Below, one piece after another: positions 63,848 to 64,000 of a DNA stretch of 64,000 nucleotides. Position 1 is the stretch's first letter; every line of letters begins with the position of its first letter. Under the pieces are notes generated by a model that was not told the origin of the DNA, searched no databases, and saw only the letters and a list, made by a program, of their open reading frames with translations. Made by a program: the position numbers and the translations under genes. Origin of the DNA: Catonia carolina (Eukaryota > Arthropoda > Insecta > Hemiptera > Achilidae); assembly GCA_035578175.1 (NCBI GenBank), contig JAQMRL010000008.1, forward strand, positions 6,362,883-6,426,882. Direction: 5' to 3'.

Positions 63848-63875
<28 letters not shown>
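63779..63875 (+). mobile_element. SINE A 5' fragment ending in poly(T)
   Basis: The first ~68 bases of SINE A (TCTGCCCATAACAGACAGG to GGGCTAAAATAA) run into a T-run of about 27. The T-run could be the tail of another minus-strand retroelement inserted here; nothing recognisable follows before the window end. Confidence 0.85.
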
Positions 63876-63878
<3 letters not shown>

Positions 63879-64000
63879 TATAGTTTTCTTTTGCAATCAG
63901 TTAATAAATACAATAACTTTAAGCAAATATGAGAAAATCTGAGCAATGTCCTTAGAATTAAAAACACAAACGACACTCAGTAGTGTGTTTGAGAAAGACC

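Overview
The window is animal nuclear DNA, AT-rich, almost certainly from an insect or other arthropod. It has no operons and no bacterial-type gene packing. It holds one convincing spliced host gene, and most of the rest is transposable elements nested in one another. The mariner, pogo-like, hAT-like, jockey-type and RTE/CR1-type remains, tRNA-derived SINEs and a serpin gene fragment all fit an arthropod. I cannot name the species.

The dominant component is one repeat family, called element K here. About 30 full or partial copies lie in both orientations and fill roughly 40% of the window. A full copy is about 0.93-1.0 kb. It starts with a T-run and ACTTTCTCTTGCC, then has small hairpins, a (TG)n microsatellite, a conserved block and two tandem units of about 165 bp. 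It ends with the inverted copy GGCAAGAGAAAGT, a terminal hairpin and CACCAGATTTTT. Asymmetric inverted repeats, a 3' hairpin, an internal microsatellite, internal ~150-bp-class tandem units and T-run insertion without a fixed target duplication match Helentron-associated elements (HINE/DINE-1 type). That assignment is an inference.

Layout: 1-10.4 kb has a mariner relic, a pogo-like element, a LINE remnant, SINEs and K copies, including a tandem K unit. 10.4-20.2 kb has two defective DD41D mariners with complementary deletions, more K, a jockey 3' end and tRNA SINEs. 20.2-30 kb has SINE B pairs, LINE C-terminal remnants, a nested SINE cluster with a hairpin minisatellite, TIR elements and a near-perfect palindromic hAT MITE. 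30-33 kb is a higher-order tandem array of K plus a captured segment. 33-42 kb has pogo ends, SINEs, head-to-head K palindromes and nested LINE/hAT insertions. 42-47 kb is AT-rich with K copies and a possible minus-strand first exon near 44.3-44.7 kb. 47-54 kb has a jockey LINE, tandemly duplicated SINE/LINE pieces and K. 54-55.2 kb has a serpin retro-fragment inside a K copy.

57.6-61.9 kb is the host gene: a two-coding-exon homologue of DAPIT (ATP synthase membrane subunit K, ATP5MK/USMG5). Its 3.8-kb intron is packed with a SINE, a LINE RNase H fragment flanked by 175-bp direct repeats, a second SINE, a TIR element and a fold-back mariner. The last 2 kb is more SINE, LINE and K relics. No tRNA, rRNA or CRISPR feature was found; all tRNA-like promoter boxes belong to SINEs.
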